Assembly: GCA_963723495.1 (NCBI GenBank)
Contig: CAVRQR010000001.1
Coordinates: forward strand, 62,001 to 126,000
Origin: Gp6-AA40 sp963723495
GTDB taxonomy: Bacteria > Acidobacteriota > Vicinamibacteria > Vicinamibacterales > UBA2999
DNA: 64,000 nt
Reading direction: 5' to 3'
Shown: piece by piece, positions 26,971-36,934 of the stretch
Layout of the letters: each line of letters opens with the position of its first letter
How positions within the stretch are numbered: the first letter of the stretch is position 1
Program-made: the position numbers and the translations under genes
Notes under the pieces: generated by a model
Database searches by the model: none
Seen by the model: only the letters and a program-made list of their open reading frames with translations
Told to the model about the DNA's origin: nothing

Positions 26971-29625
26971 ATGGAGAGCGACCCCCACAAAGCACTGCGA
27001 CAGGACGTCCGGCTTCTCGGCGCATTGCTGGGTGAGACGTTGCGGGCGACGGAAGGACCACAGCTGCTCGATGCGGTCGAGCACGTGCGACGGGTCGCGA
27101 AGACATCGCGGGCGCGCGCCGATCGCGACTTCCAGGCGCTGGCCACCGAGCTCGAACAGCTGCCTGTGGATGCCGCCATCCCGCTCGCGCGTGCCTTCAC
27201 GCATTTCCTCAATCTGGCTAACGTCGCCGAACAGCATCATCGGATTCGCCGGCGGCGCGCGTACCTGCGTGATCCGGCATCGCCGCCGCAGCGCGGCTCT
27301 TCGCAAGAGACGTTCGCTCGTCTGGTGGCACGCGGCATCTCACCGGCGGCCCTGCACCAGGCCGTCTGCTCGCTGCAGGTCGAGCTCGTGCTCACCGCAC
27401 ACCCCACCGAAGTCTCGCGGCGGACGCTGATCCACAAACACAACCGGGTGGCGCAGCTGCTGGCCGAAGGGGATCGGCCAGACCTCACCACTCCCGAACG
27501 CGCCGAGCTGCAGGCCGCGCTCCGGCGCGAGATCCTGTCGGCGTGGAAGACGGATGAAGTGCGTCATCAACGACTCACCCCGATCGACGAGGTGAGAAGC
27601 GGCCTCATCGTCTTCGAGCAGAGTCTCTGGCACGCGTTGCCACGGTTTCTCAGGAGCGTCGATCGCGCGCTGGTTTCGGCCACCGGCAACGCGCTGCCTC
27701 TCGATGTCTCGCCGGTGCGGTTCGGCTCGTGGATGGGTGGCGATCGCGATGGCAACCCGAACGTCACGTCTGACGTCACGAGACGCGCGACGTTGCTCGG
27801 CAGGTGGGTGGCGGCCGACCTGTATCTGAAAGAGATCGAAGCCCTGCGCGACGAGCTCTCGGTGACCCACGCGACCGACGCCCTGCGCGCGCGGGTCGGC
27901 GGCGCCCGCGAGCCGTATCGCGAACTGCTTCGGGACGTGCGCAGACGCCTTGTCGCCACCCGCGCGTGGATTGAGAAGGTCCTTGACTCGGAAACTGGAA
28001 ACCGCGAACCGGCATCCGACGTCATTCTCGAGCGAGCGGAGCTCGCCGAGCCCTTGCACCTGTGCTACGCATCGCTCGTCGAAACCGGCCAGGAGCTGAT
28101 CGCCACTGGTCGATTGACCGACGTCCTGAGACGCGTCGCAGTCTTCGGCGTCACGCTCGCGCGGCTCGACATTCGACAGTCCTCGGATCGGCATACCGAA
28201 GCGATCGACGGGATCACACGCGCCCTGGGTGTCGGCTCCTACGCGGAATGGGACGAACAGAAGCGTCTCGATTTTCTGACGCGGGAGCTGCAGAATCCAC
28301 GCCCGCTCATTCCACCAGGCCTGCAGACGTCTCCGGACGTCCGCGACGTGCTCGACACGTTTCGCACTATCGCCCGCACACCGCACGAATCGCTCGGCAG
28401 CTACGTCGTCACGATGACGCGGCAGGCCTCGGACGTCCTCGTCGTCGAATTGTTCCAGAAAGAGATGGGCGTCGAGCGGCCTCTTCGCGTCGTGCCGCTG
28501 CTGGAGACGGCAGCGGATCTCCGTCGTGCGCAGCACATCCTCGACGCCCTGCTCCAGATCGACTGGTATCGCGCGCGGATCAACGGGGTGCAGGAAGTGA
28601 TGGTGGGCTACTCCGACTCGGCGAAAGATGTCGGCCGACTGAGCGCCGGGTGGGAGCTGTTCAAAGCCCAGGAAGCCATCGTCGACGCGTGCCGTCGTCA
28701 CGGTGTCCGGCCTCTGCTCTTTCACGGGCGCGGCGGCAGCGTCGGCCGAGGCGGAGGGCCAACGTATCTCGCGTTGCAGTCGCAACCATCGGGAACGGTA
28801 GACGGCCGGCTGCGCGTGACCGAACAGGGCGAGATGATTCAGGCACTGTTCGGACTTCCCGAGATCGCGCAGCGGACGCTGGAGGTGTACACGAGCGGCA
28901 CCCTCGAATCGTGGCTGGTGCCCGCCGGAGCTCCTCGCGAAGGCTGGCGCGAGTGCATGGAGCGCCTCTCGAGTGACGCGTGCGCGTCGTATCGACACTT
29001 CGTGTCCGACGAACCCGGGTTTCCCGATTACTTTCGGACGTCGACACCACAGGCCGAACTCGAGGATATCAACATCGGGAGCCGTCCCGCGCGCCGCCAG
29101 ACAGGGGCCGGCCTTGCCGGCCTGCGTGCCATTCCCTGGCAGTTCGCGTGGACGCAGACGCGCCTGCTGCTGGCGTCGTGGCTTGGATTGGAGGACGCGC
29201 TCGAGCGCGCGATCGGCCGCGGCGAGATCGACCAGCTTCAGGCCATGTATCGAGAGTGGCCGCACTTCCGGTCGGCGCTCGATCTGTTCGAAATGGTTCT
29301 CGCCAAGGCCGATGCGCGCATCGCCGCTGAGTACGACCGGCAGCTCGTGCCGCCCACGCTGCGTCCGTTGGGAGAAGAGTTCCGCGATCGCCTGTCACGC
29401 GCCGTCGCCGCGCTCCTCAAAGTCACCGGCCACCAGCATCTCCTCGAGGGGAATCCCGTGCTGCGTCGATCGATCGACGTCCGCAACCCGTACGTGGATC
29501 CGATCAACCTGGTCCAGATCGAAGTGGTCCGGCGACTTCGGCAGGGCGACCGCGACCCGCAGCTGCACGACGCGTTCGTGGTCACGGTCAACGGCATCGC
29601 AGCGGGGATGCGGAATACGGGGTGA
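26971..29625 (+). CDS. ppc: Phosphoenolpyruvate carboxylase
   Basis: 884 residues from ATG 26971, the usual bacterial length; the frame is open upstream, but the extra residues do not fit the family. It carboxylates PEP with bicarbonate to oxaloacetate, replenishing the TCA cycle. Seen: the catalytic His144 in VLTAHPTEVSRR, GSWMGGDRDGNPNVT, FGVTLARLDIRQSSDRH, VMVGYSDSAKDVGRLSAGW, the flexible loop FHGRGGSVGRGGGP, VTEQGEMIQ and the C-terminal AGMRNTG. All core residues are present. Gene order places it divergent to the transglutaminase operon. It has no biotin motif and no phosphorylation-site extension of the plant type. Regulation by allosteric acetyl-CoA or aspartate is family knowledge, not visible here. 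Confidence 0.97.
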   Translation: MESDPHKALRQDVRLLGALLGETLRATEGPQLLDAVEHVRRVAKTSRARADRDFQALATELEQLPVDAAIPLARAFTHFLNLANVAEQHHRIRRRRAYLRDPASPPQRGSSQETFARLVARGISPAALHQAVCSLQVELVLTAHPTEVSRRTLIHKHNRVAQLLAEGDRPDLTTPERAELQAALRREILSAWKTDEVRHQRLTPIDEVRSGLIVFEQSLWHALPRFLRSVDRALVSATGNALPLDVSPVRFGSWMGGDRDGNPNVTSDVTRRATLLGRWVAADLYLKEIEALRDELSVTHATDALRARVGGAREPYRELLRDVRRRLVATRAWIEKVLDSETGNREPASDVILERAELAEPLHLCYASLVETGQELIATGRLTDVLRRVAVFGVTLARLDIRQSSDRHTEAIDGITRALGVGSYAEWDEQKRLDFLTRELQNPRPLIPPGLQTSPDVRDVLDTFRTIARTPHESLGSYVVTMTRQASDVLVVELFQKEMGVERPLRVVPLLETAADLRRAQHILDALLQIDWYRARINGVQEVMVGYSDSAKDVGRLSAGWELFKAQEAIVDACRRHGVRPLLFHGRGGSVGRGGGPTYLALQSQPSGTVDGRLRVTEQGEMIQALFGLPEIAQRTLEVYTSGTLESWLVPAGAPREGWRECMERLSSDACASYRHFVSDEPGFPDYFRTSTPQAELEDINIGSRPARRQTGAGLAGLRAIPWQFAWTQTRLLLASWLGLEDALERAIGRGEIDQLQAMYREWPHFRSALDLFEMVLAKADARIAAEYDRQLVPPTLRPLGEEFRDRLSRAVAALLKVTGHQHLLEGNPVLRRSIDVRNPYVDPINLVQIEVVRRLRQGDRDPQLHDAFVVTVNGIAAGMRNTG

Positions 29626-29680
29626 GCCTGGGCTCGCTGGACTCTCGGCTCTGGGCTCTGGGCTCTAGGCTTTCGGCTCT
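29626..29680. repeat. GGCTCT-type dispersed short repeat, copy 4 (best tandem)
   Basis: Starts one base after the ppc stop. The cleanest copy: ctctcggctctgggctctgggctctaggctttcggctct, with six or seven tandem GGCTCT-like units. It lies between ppc (+) and the DUF2461 gene (-), two convergent gene ends. Confidence 0.65.
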
Positions 29681-29684
29681 GATC

Positions 29685-30302
29685 TTATACGTGGCGCGCA
29701 AGCCATTCGCTCAAGGGGCGGACCTCGGCCATGATCTTCTTCACCGCGGGAACCGATTTCCGTGAAGCCAGCACGGGGCCGGGCTTGATGATCTTGCCGG
29801 CAAAGATGTCCTTCATGCGCAGAAGATCGAGCCGTGGGTGGTCGGCGGCAAACCCGCGCGGCGCTGACTTCACCGACTCGTGTGTATCGACGTCGTACCC
29901 TTTTCGACGAAGCACGCTCACGATCCTGGTCAGCTCCCGGCCGGCTTTGTCGGCGTCGATCGCCTGCCGGAGTTTCTGCAGCACAGCCGGCTCGGGACGA
30001 TATACCCCCGTGCCGATCCACAGCCCTTCGGACGACAGGTTGATGTAGTTCCGTCCGACCCCTGTTGCAAGGTGCGTCCTGTAGGGCGCGCCGTCGCGCG
30101 CGAACCGCATGTCGCGATTGATGCGCGAGATGCGCGGCGTTCCCATTGGGTCGAGCTCGGCTACCAGGGCCTTCAAGGGTTCGCGGCATGCCTGCTCGTA
30201 GACGTCCTTGTGCCCCTGGAACCATTCGCGATTGTTGTTGCGCGCCAGCTCGCGGAAAAACTCGGTCGCCGCGCGCGGAAACCCGGTGAACCCTTCGGCC
30301 AT
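29685..30302 (-). CDS. DUF2461 family protein
   Basis: 205 residues, intact. It begins MAEGFTGFPRAATEFFRELARNNNREWF and has the family's core EWFQGHKDVYEQACREPLKAL, ISRINRDMRFARDGAPYRTH, RNYINLSSEGLWIGTGVYRP and DIFAGKIIKPGPVLASRK. DUF2461 (TIGR02453) proteins are widespread cytosolic proteins of unknown function. The 39 bases upstream separate it from the divergent M1 aminopeptidase. I see nothing that narrows the function. Confidence 0.9.
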   Translation of the reverse strand: MAEGFTGFPRAATEFFRELARNNNREWFQGHKDVYEQACREPLKALVAELDPMGTPRISRINRDMRFARDGAPYRTHLATGVGRNYINLSSEGLWIGTGVYRPEPAVLQKLRQAIDADKAGRELTRIVSVLRRKGYDVDTHESVKSAPRGFAADHPRLDLLRMKDIFAGKIIKPGPVLASRKSVPAVKKIMAEVRPLSEWLARHV

Positions 30303-30341
30303 GAGCGGATTCTAGACCCTCTGGTGCATGATCGGGTTGTG

Positions 30342-32012
30342 ATGCGGACGACTCTCTCTCGAGCTGCGGGATTGACGGCCCTGACGTGTGCGTTGGCGGT
30401 CTCCTTGTGGAGAGTCGATATCGAGGGACAACGGGGGTCATCACCGCCACGGGCAGTCGACCGTGCACCGACGCGCGGCGACCTCCTTCGCGGCCAATAC
30501 GGCCGGTATCGCGCGAACAACGACCTGCTCTTTTATCACCTCGATGTTCGCGTCGATCCGGAGAAGAAGTCGATTGCCGGCAAGAACACGATCCGGTTCC
30601 GGATGCTGTCCGATGACACGCGTATTCAGCTCGACCTGGCGGCCAATCTCAGCGTCGACCGGATTGTGCTCGGTTCGTCGCCGCTGAAACACGAGCGCGA
30701 CCTCGACACCGTCTATGTCGACTTCCCTACCACGCTGCGCGCCGGCCGTGAGTACAGCATCGACTTCCACTACTCCGGCCAGCCACGGGAACAGGGCCGG
30801 TTCGGCGGCCTGGCCTTTCGCAAGGATGCCGCGGGCCGCCACTGGATCACGACGGCGTGCGAGGACGAAGGTGCCCGCATCTGGTGGCCGAACAAGGATC
30901 AATGGCGTGACGAGGTCGAGCGGATGCAGATCAGCGTCAGCGTCCCCAACGATCTGGTCGACGTTTCGAACGGCCGCTTCATGGGCAAGACCGACCTCGG
31001 GGACGGCTACACGCGCTGGGACTGGCTCGTGCAGTATCCGATCAACAACTACAACGTCTCGCTGAACATCGGCCGCTACGAGCATTTCTCCGGCACGTTC
31101 GGCGACTTGCCGCTGGATTACTACGTGCTGCCGGAGAACCTGGAGAAAGCGAAGCAGCAGTTCGCACAGGTCGGGCCGATGCTCGAAGCATTCCGGCACT
31201 ACTTCGGCGAGTATCCGTTCGCGAAGGACGGCTTCAAGCTGATTGAAGTGCCGTACGCCGGCATGGAGCACCAGAGCGCGGTGACCTACGGCAACGGCTT
31301 CATGAACGGCTATCTGGGCAAAGACTGGACCGGCATCGGCACCAGCCTCAAGTTCGACTTCATCATCATCCACGAGAGCGCTCACGAGTGGTTCGGCAAT
31401 GCCGTGTCCGCGGCGGACGTCTCGGACATGTGGATCCACGAAGGCTGGACCACATATCTCGAAAGCCTCTACGTCGAGCGCCTGTTCGGCCATGATGAAG
31501 CGATCCGATACGTCAACAGCTACAAGTCGAAGGTCCTGAATCGCGAGCCGATCATCACGCAACGGGGCATTCACCGGCAGCCGCAGCAGGACATGTACTT
31601 CAAGGGCATGCTCTTCCTTCATACGCTGCGGAGCGTGGTGAATGACGATGCAGCCTGGTGGATCCTGGTGCGCGACTTCTACCAGCAGTTCAAGTACCGA
31701 AACATCATGACGGAAGAAGTCGTGCGATTCTTCAACACGCGCACGACGCGCGACTGGACGCCGATCTTCGATCAATATCTGCGGCGTTCGGCGCTGCCGG
31801 CGCTGCAGCTGACCTTCATCGAAACCGGCAGCATGGCCTACCGGTGGAAAGCGGATGAACGCGGGTTCGCGATGCCGGTGCGTGTGGGTCGTCCGGGCAA
31901 CTGGACGATCGTCGAGGCGACGACGGATTGGAAAGTCATCGCCACACCGCTCACGAAGGAAGACGTCGAGGTCGCCACCGACCTCTATTACATCAACGTG
32001 GAAAAACAGTGA
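30342..32012 (+). CDS. M1 family zinc aminopeptidase, exported
   Basis: 556 residues from ATG 30342; the first 30 residues (RAAGLTALTCALAVSLW) form a signal peptide or anchor. Zinc site: HESAHEW, with His344 and His348, and Glu367 in MWIHEGWTTYLES, matching the HExxH-x18-E spacing; Glu345 is the catalytic base. The exopeptidase block, usually GAMEN, reads YAGMEHQSAVTYGNGF, retaining GMEH. The N-terminal beta saddle (KKSIAGKNTIRFRML) is present; the protein is shorter than full-length M1 enzymes and lacks most of the C-terminal ARM-repeat domain. It removes N-terminal residues from peptides, probably in the periplasm. It overlaps the next, convergent gene by 20 bases. Confidence 0.92.
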   Translation: MRTTLSRAAGLTALTCALAVSLWRVDIEGQRGSSPPRAVDRAPTRGDLLRGQYGRYRANNDLLFYHLDVRVDPEKKSIAGKNTIRFRMLSDDTRIQLDLAANLSVDRIVLGSSPLKHERDLDTVYVDFPTTLRAGREYSIDFHYSGQPREQGRFGGLAFRKDAAGRHWITTACEDEGARIWWPNKDQWRDEVERMQISVSVPNDLVDVSNGRFMGKTDLGDGYTRWDWLVQYPINNYNVSLNIGRYEHFSGTFGDLPLDYYVLPENLEKAKQQFAQVGPMLEAFRHYFGEYPFAKDGFKLIEVPYAGMEHQSAVTYGNGFMNGYLGKDWTGIGTSLKFDFIIIHESAHEWFGNAVSAADVSDMWIHEGWTTYLESLYVERLFGHDEAIRYVNSYKSKVLNREPIITQRGIHRQPQQDMYFKGMLFLHTLRSVVNDDAAWWILVRDFYQQFKYRNIMTEEVVRFFNTRTTRDWTPIFDQYLRRSALPALQLTFIETGSMAYRWKADERGFAMPVRVGRPGNWTIVEATTDWKVIATPLTKEDVEVATDLYYINVEKQ

Positions 32013-33171
32013 CGGCGGCAAGGATGTCGTTGACGAGCGCGACATCCCGCTGGGCGCGGTAGACGCCGGGAAACGTCGTGAGACCCCAGCGCGCGTTGTA
32101 AATCAACTTGTCGGCAACGCGCCGCTCGAGCGCAAGCAGCGCATCCTCGTCCATGCGGCACAGCCGCGTCATTTCCCTGTACACCAGATCGAAGCGCCGC
32201 CGCGGATCGAGCTCCTCGTCGTACGACTCATCGAAGACGTCCTCGAACGTGGCAAAGCCGTAGCTGCGAATCATGGCGAGCGAGCCCGGATTGCCGAGCA
32301 CCAGCATCGGGTGAAAGTTGGCGAGCGGCTTGACCGACTTCTCCGTGATCCGCGAAGGCTTCGGCCGCATCTCGGTTTCCGTCACCACGCTGAACCACGA
32401 CTTGTCGTACTCCGCCAGATCCGCCGCCATCCCGCAGTTCCACAACTCGAGGCGCTTCCATCGATGCTGCTTCATACCGAGCAGGACGCGACCGCGCGCG
32501 TCCAGCGAATCGAGCAGTGGCACGAGCTCGGCGATCTTGTCGTCGAACCCGGGGAGGGAGCGCGCCAGCTGTTCGGCGGTTGGCCGCGGCCGCTCTCCTT
32601 TCCGCTCATCCGGGTGCTTGAATCCTCCGAACGACACGAACCCCTCGTCCCAGAGCCCGTCGCGCAACAGGCTCAAGAGAAAAAGAATCTTCGCGTCGCG
32701 GGCGGTCCGGTTCAACGACACAAATCGCCGCTCCCGCCGCGTGGACCTGGAGCGGAATGCCTCGAGCCTGTGTTGAAAAACGGCCTCGCCGCCGTGTTCG
32801 TAGTGCGAGAAGGCATACCAGATCCAGTAATCGTGATTCAGGACGGCGACAGGCTGGTCGAATCCGATTGAGACGCAATACGCCCGATAGTCGTGCTCGA
32901 ATTGACGATCCTGCGTGACGTATACCGTCTGCAGCGGAGACGCTGCCAGCCAGCGCAGGACGTCGTGAAGCTCCGTCGTCGTGTGCGCCTTGTGCTTGAC
33001 ACCTTCCGTTGTGGCATCGAAGACCAGGCCGACCGCGCCCTCGGCTATGCGCGTTCGCGTACGCTCGGAGAGATCGGCCTTCGGGACGTTCTGGAAATGA
33101 CGATCGTTCCCGCAGCAGAAGACGATCAGATCGGGGTCGGGCAGATCGGGCCCGGGAGTGACCACGTGCAC
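31993..33171 (-). CDS. Glycosyltransferase-like protein of uncertain family
   Basis: 392 residues from GTG 33171. I do not recognise it with certainty. Segments RRERRFVSLNRTARDAKILF and FSVVTETEMRPKPSRITEK, SVKPLANFHPMLVLGNPGSL and GFATFEDVFDESYDE follow a pattern seen in bacterial proteins annotated as glycosyltransferases: a 'lnR..r.hR..l' block, then 'itEK..kpi....P.i..g.pG.l..l...GF.tF....dE.Y'. It lacks signal or membrane segments. The frame is open above 33171 with protein-like sequence (LTVLVATPGRHLFEGIHDD) up to about 33275 but no ATG/GTG/TTG, so the true start may be a CTG near 33275 or be hidden by a frameshift. A nucleotide-sugar substrate is only a guess. Confidence 0.6.
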   Translation of the reverse strand: MHVVTPGPDLPDPDLIVFCCGNDRHFQNVPKADLSERTRTRIAEGAVGLVFDATTEGVKHKAHTTTELHDVLRWLAASPLQTVYVTQDRQFEHDYRAYCVSIGFDQPVAVLNHDYWIWYAFSHYEHGGEAVFQHRLEAFRSRSTRRERRFVSLNRTARDAKILFLLSLLRDGLWDEGFVSFGGFKHPDERKGERPRPTAEQLARSLPGFDDKIAELVPLLDSLDARGRVLLGMKQHRWKRLELWNCGMAADLAEYDKSWFSVVTETEMRPKPSRITEKSVKPLANFHPMLVLGNPGSLAMIRSYGFATFEDVFDESYDEELDPRRRFDLVYREMTRLCRMDEDALLALERRVADKLIYNARWGLTTFPGVYRAQRDVALVNDILAAVTVFPR

Positions 33172-33301
33172 GCGATCGTCGTGGATACCTTCGAACAGAT
33201 GTCTGCCTGGCGTGGCGACGAGAACAGTGAGGGACCTTCGGCGCCAGTCGAGGGCGCGCGTCGGGTCCGGTCCGCGTGTCAGGTCGAGTTCCTCCGAAGC
33301 G

Positions 33302-34080
33302 CTACTGCGGCCCGAATCGCTGATTCTCGAGACAGATGAACTCGATCAGCTCCTGGTCGACCAGGTTCCGCTGATTCACCCTGACGGTCCACGGCCGCGT
33401 GTAGACCTTTGGATCGTCGACAGTGATGTCGATCTCCATGCGTCCGTAGCTGACGCGCCGGAATCGTTCGGTGAGCCTCGCGGCGTCGGTCAATGGAGAG
33501 CCGATGATATCCAGCCATCCGCCATCCCTGAGTCCCGTCGTCTCGACGACCAGCGTGTCGCCGTCCCACTTGCCGACGGAGTACCCGTACCACCAAGGCT
33601 GTGGATCGTTGCCGGGCAACGCGCGGCCGTCGGTGAAGATCTGACGGAGGCCGGAACTGGCCTCGTACAGGATCACGAGGATGCCTGGCGTCTGAATGAA
33701 CTTTCGCGGCGCGCCTTGCGTGTGGAACTGCATGATGCCCATTGGCAGGCAGTGCGCCTCAGGGTTGTCCTTGCTGTTGTTGTCGCGACGCTCCTTGAAC
33801 AGCGCCGCGCCCTCGGGCTTGAGGGGCAGCCCCTCCTTGATGTTCTGGGCCACGTCACGGAACCCGGCAACTGGTGGTCCGGAGGGTGGCTCGAGCCGGC
33901 GCCTGCTGCCCAGCCACCCGACGAGCCCATGCCCTGCCACACTCCCGACAGGTCCGGCTTGCCGTCGGCCGTTCGCGGGACGGGCGCGTTCGAGATCGGG
34001 CTCTCCTTTCGCGTTCCGGGGAACCCCGGCGCGCTCCGCGGATCCCACTGCGCCTCGATGGTCGACGACACCAGAGCCAT
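33302..34080 (-). CDS. Secreted 'GKPDLSGVW' family protein, one frameshift
   Basis: About 260 residues after one frame correction near 33890. The N-terminal part is read as MALVSSTIEAQWDPRSAPGF and PRTADGKPDLSGVWQGMGSS; the C-terminal part as GILVILYEASSGLRQIFTDG, WWYGYSVGKWDGDTLVVETT and LTERFRRVSYGRMEIDITVD. The 'RTadGkPDLsGvW' opening is the hallmark of a large, uncharacterised secreted family abundant in Acidobacteria, commonly beside DUF6152 genes, as here. Start ATG 34080 is tentative; a short hydrophobic leader precedes it (PCLLIAMALVSS). No catalytic motif is recognised. Confidence 0.7.
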
Positions 34081-34190
34081 CGCGATCAGCAGGCACGGAT
34101 GAACGACCTCACGTCACCCTCCCATTACCAGACGACGACCAGCGCATCAGGGTATCATCGCCCACGACCAGACCGCGCAGGAGCCGACTT

Positions 34191-34613
34191 ATGAGAACCG
34201 CGCTTGTCTCCCTCGTTGCGAGCGTCGCCGTGATGGCGTCAGTGATGCCGGCGAGTGCACACCATGCGTTTGCGGCCGAGTTCGACCGCGACAAGCCGAT
34301 CACGCTGACCGGCACGGTGACCAAGCTCGAATGGACCAACCCCCACGCCCGGATCTACATCGACGTCAAAGACGAGAAAGGGAACGTCGTCAACTGGGAC
34401 TTCGAGCTCGGGCCGCCCAACGGTCTGATGCGACGCGGCTGGAACAGGAATTCGCTGCGCCAGGGACACGTCGTGACGATCAACGGATTCCTGTCCAAGT
34501 CGGCGCCACGCGTCGCCAACGCCAGGACCGTCAAGCTGGCTGACGGACGCGAGGTGTTTGCGGGGTCGTCCTTCGACGCCGGACCGGCCGGCGAAGAGTC
34601 GCCGGCACGGTAG
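34191..34613 (+). CDS. DUF6152 family secreted protein
   Basis: 140 residues, ATG 34191 with AGGAG eight bases upstream. Signal peptide MRTALVSLVASVAVMASVMPASA, then HHAFAAEFDRDKPITLTGTV, TKLEWTNPHARIYIDVKDEKG and WDFELGPPNGLMRRGWNRNS, the conserved DUF6152 core (AHH at the mature start, WTNPHA motif). It is divergent from the GKPDLSGVW-type gene, the usual neighbour. A second DUF6152 protein is at 55405-55848. Function unknown; an OB-like beta-barrel in the periplasm is plausible. Confidence 0.88.
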   Translation: MRTALVSLVASVAVMASVMPASAHHAFAAEFDRDKPITLTGTVTKLEWTNPHARIYIDVKDEKGNVVNWDFELGPPNGLMRRGWNRNSLRQGHVVTINGFLSKSAPRVANARTVKLADGREVFAGSSFDAGPAGEESPAR

Positions 34614-34709
34614 GAGCGCGGCCCCCTGACGCTCCGGATCCCGTTTCGGCACAGAACTGCACCAGGAAAGGTCGTCGCGTCAGCCGCGTCGTCCTGCCTC
34701 GTTGATGGG

Positions 34710-36934
34710 GTGTCTGGAGGAGCCGCGTCGGTCGATAACAGATCCAGCTTGTCGACTGAGAAGACGACCCCGAATCGGAGGACCGGCACTGGCACCGTCG
34801 ATCTGACGGCGGTTGAGGGCGCACTGCAGCTGCTCGCCCGTGCGGTCCGTCAATTCCACACCTATCCGTCGACGAGCCCGCTCTGCGTCGACGCCGTCAT
34901 GGCGTGCCACGAAGCGCTGAGATCGATTCAGCATCGCGACCGCGTCGCGTCGCGCGTCGCGCCTCACGAGCTGATCGTCGACGACTCGCACATCGGCGCG
35001 GGCACGGTCGTCGAGCATGAGCTGACACGACGGCTGTTCAAGCTGCGGGTGGCGTCTCTCGAGATCGATTGCGGCGCCACGCCCCGGGATCTCTCGCGCT
35101 TCTGCATCGACCTCGTCGAATCCGAGGATCCCCAGCAGTCAGACAGGACATTCGCGGAGCGCCTGGCCGAGCACGGCGTCGCCGCCATCGTTCCCGAAAT
35201 GGCTCGACGTCCCGTCGTGATGGACGTCGGCGACGCCGCGCGCGCACACCGCGGAACTGCTGACGCACGAACGCCGCCGCCAGGTGGAGATGGCGCAACC
35301 CGATGCGCCCGTCGAGCTATCTGTATCCTCCCGACCGCGGCTGGGTCCGCACCGATTCCGCGCAGGGGCTGTCCCAGGTCTCGCTCCTCGATCTCGTCGT
35401 GCTCGTCGACGATCCCGCCGACATCGCGACGATGCTCGTGCGGCTGACCGATGACGACCTCAGTGGCCCCGACGCAAAGCAGACCGCGCTCGAGCGGAAG
35501 TACACCGACGTCACACGGTTGTTCTCGGCGCTCGATCCACGGCTGGCGCAGGTCATGTTCGGCAAGCTCGCGCGGGCTGGTGCTGAACCTCGACCACGGA
35601 TCGACGCAACAACCTGCTGCAGCGCACGATTCTGCCCGGTCTGCTCGACGGCGATGCCAACGGCAAAGTGCTGCGCGACTTCCCCGACATGGATCTGGCG
35701 GAGTCGATCTGTCTGCTCCTCGATCTCGAGACGGCCGCGCCTGAAGTCCTGTCCGCCGCGCTCAATCGACTGGACCTCACGACCGATCGCCGCGAGGCCC
35801 TCGTGCCACTGATCGAGAAGCGGATGCGCGCGGCAACAACGGACCTGACGACGACACCGGCCTCGGCTCATCCGGTGTCGAGCGCCATGCGCGCGAATTG
35901 ATTCGTATCGACGCCATCGCGCGGGACCGACTTCTCCGAGTTCGCGGCCTTCGATCTCTCGATGGACGAGGAGGCCGAGACGGCCGTCGCCGACGTGCGC
36001 TCCGGAATTGCGGCGACTGACGTGCCGATGGCACAGCTGCTCTGTGCCTCACAGCTCGTACGCATCGAGCGAAATCCAAGCCTGGTCGAAGCGTTCCTGC
36101 GCCGCGCGCTCGATCTGCTCGGCACGCTCGAACGTGCCGGACGATGGAACGATCTGATCGCAGCCGTCGAAGGATATGGGCGCCTCGGCGAGGAATTGAG
36201 ACCCCGTCGTCCTGACGTCAGCGATGTGATCGCGAACGCGATGAGCGACTACTGCACGCCGACACGGCTGATGGCGCTCGCGTCGCTGCACGAGCGGGAC
36301 GATGAGGGGCGCGCGAATCGCCGATCAGATGCTGAAGGCGCTCGGCACCGCGCTGGTGCCCGGGCTCGTGCAGCTGATGAACCGATCGGCACACGAGGCC
36401 AAGGCTCGTGCGCTTGTACCGCTGATGTGCGAGATGGCTCCGACGCTCGCTCCGGCGCTCGTCGCCGAGCTCGACTCGTGCGGCCCGACCGCCGCCCGAG
36501 TCGATCGTCAAGGTGCTGGGCTACGCGGGTGCGGGGCACGAAGCGGCTGTTGGCCGTCTCGCGGAACATCAGGACGGACAGGTGGCGCGCGAGGCGATGC
36601 GTGCGCTGGCGCGCATCGGGACGCCAACGGCCGCGGCACTGGTGGCGCGTCAGATTCGTGAAGGGCACGCCGATCGGCACACCGCGGCGGAAGATGCGCT
36701 CTGGCACTTCCCGCGCGGCGCAGACCGCGACCCAGGTACGCGAGCTCCTGCGATCGCGCGAGTTCGTCGCTCAGTCACCCGCAGACGGCGGCGCGCCTGA
36801 TCGATCGTGCCGGCCAGTCGAAGGTGCAGGGTCTGGACGATACGCTCACCAAGCTCGAAGCGCTGCGCTTCAGGTTCTGGAAGCCGAGCCTCGTCCAGGT
36901 CGCATTGAAGGCCAGAGAGCTGCGCGCGCGATGA
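34710..36934 (+). pseudogene. HEAT-repeat-like cytoplasmic protein, heavily frameshifted
   Basis: Large protein (roughly 740 residues) read from three frames with at least six breaks (about 35230, 35580, 35660, 35910, 36300, 36490, 36720). The N-terminal domain (VEGALQLLARAVRQFHTYP, RVASRVAPHELIVDDSHIGA, LFKLRVASLEIDCGATPRDLS) resembles the N-terminal domain of the following HD-GYP protein. The rest is helical and repetitive: AEHQDGQVAREAMRALARIG and TPTAAALVARQIREGH are HEAT/PBS-type repeats. The end is ELRAR at TGA 36932-36934, overlapping the HD-GYP start as ATGA. GTG 34710 is an arbitrary start. Function unknown; a scaffold for the coupled HD-GYP phosphodiesterase is a guess. Confidence 0.55.

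Noticed and set aside
27340..29265. Minus-strand open frame of about 640 codons inside ppc
   Set aside because: Antisense shadow of PEP carboxylase, with no domain motif.
30441..32045. Minus-strand open frame of about 530 codons over the M1 aminopeptidase
   Set aside because: Antisense shadow; the plus strand has the complete HExxH enzyme.
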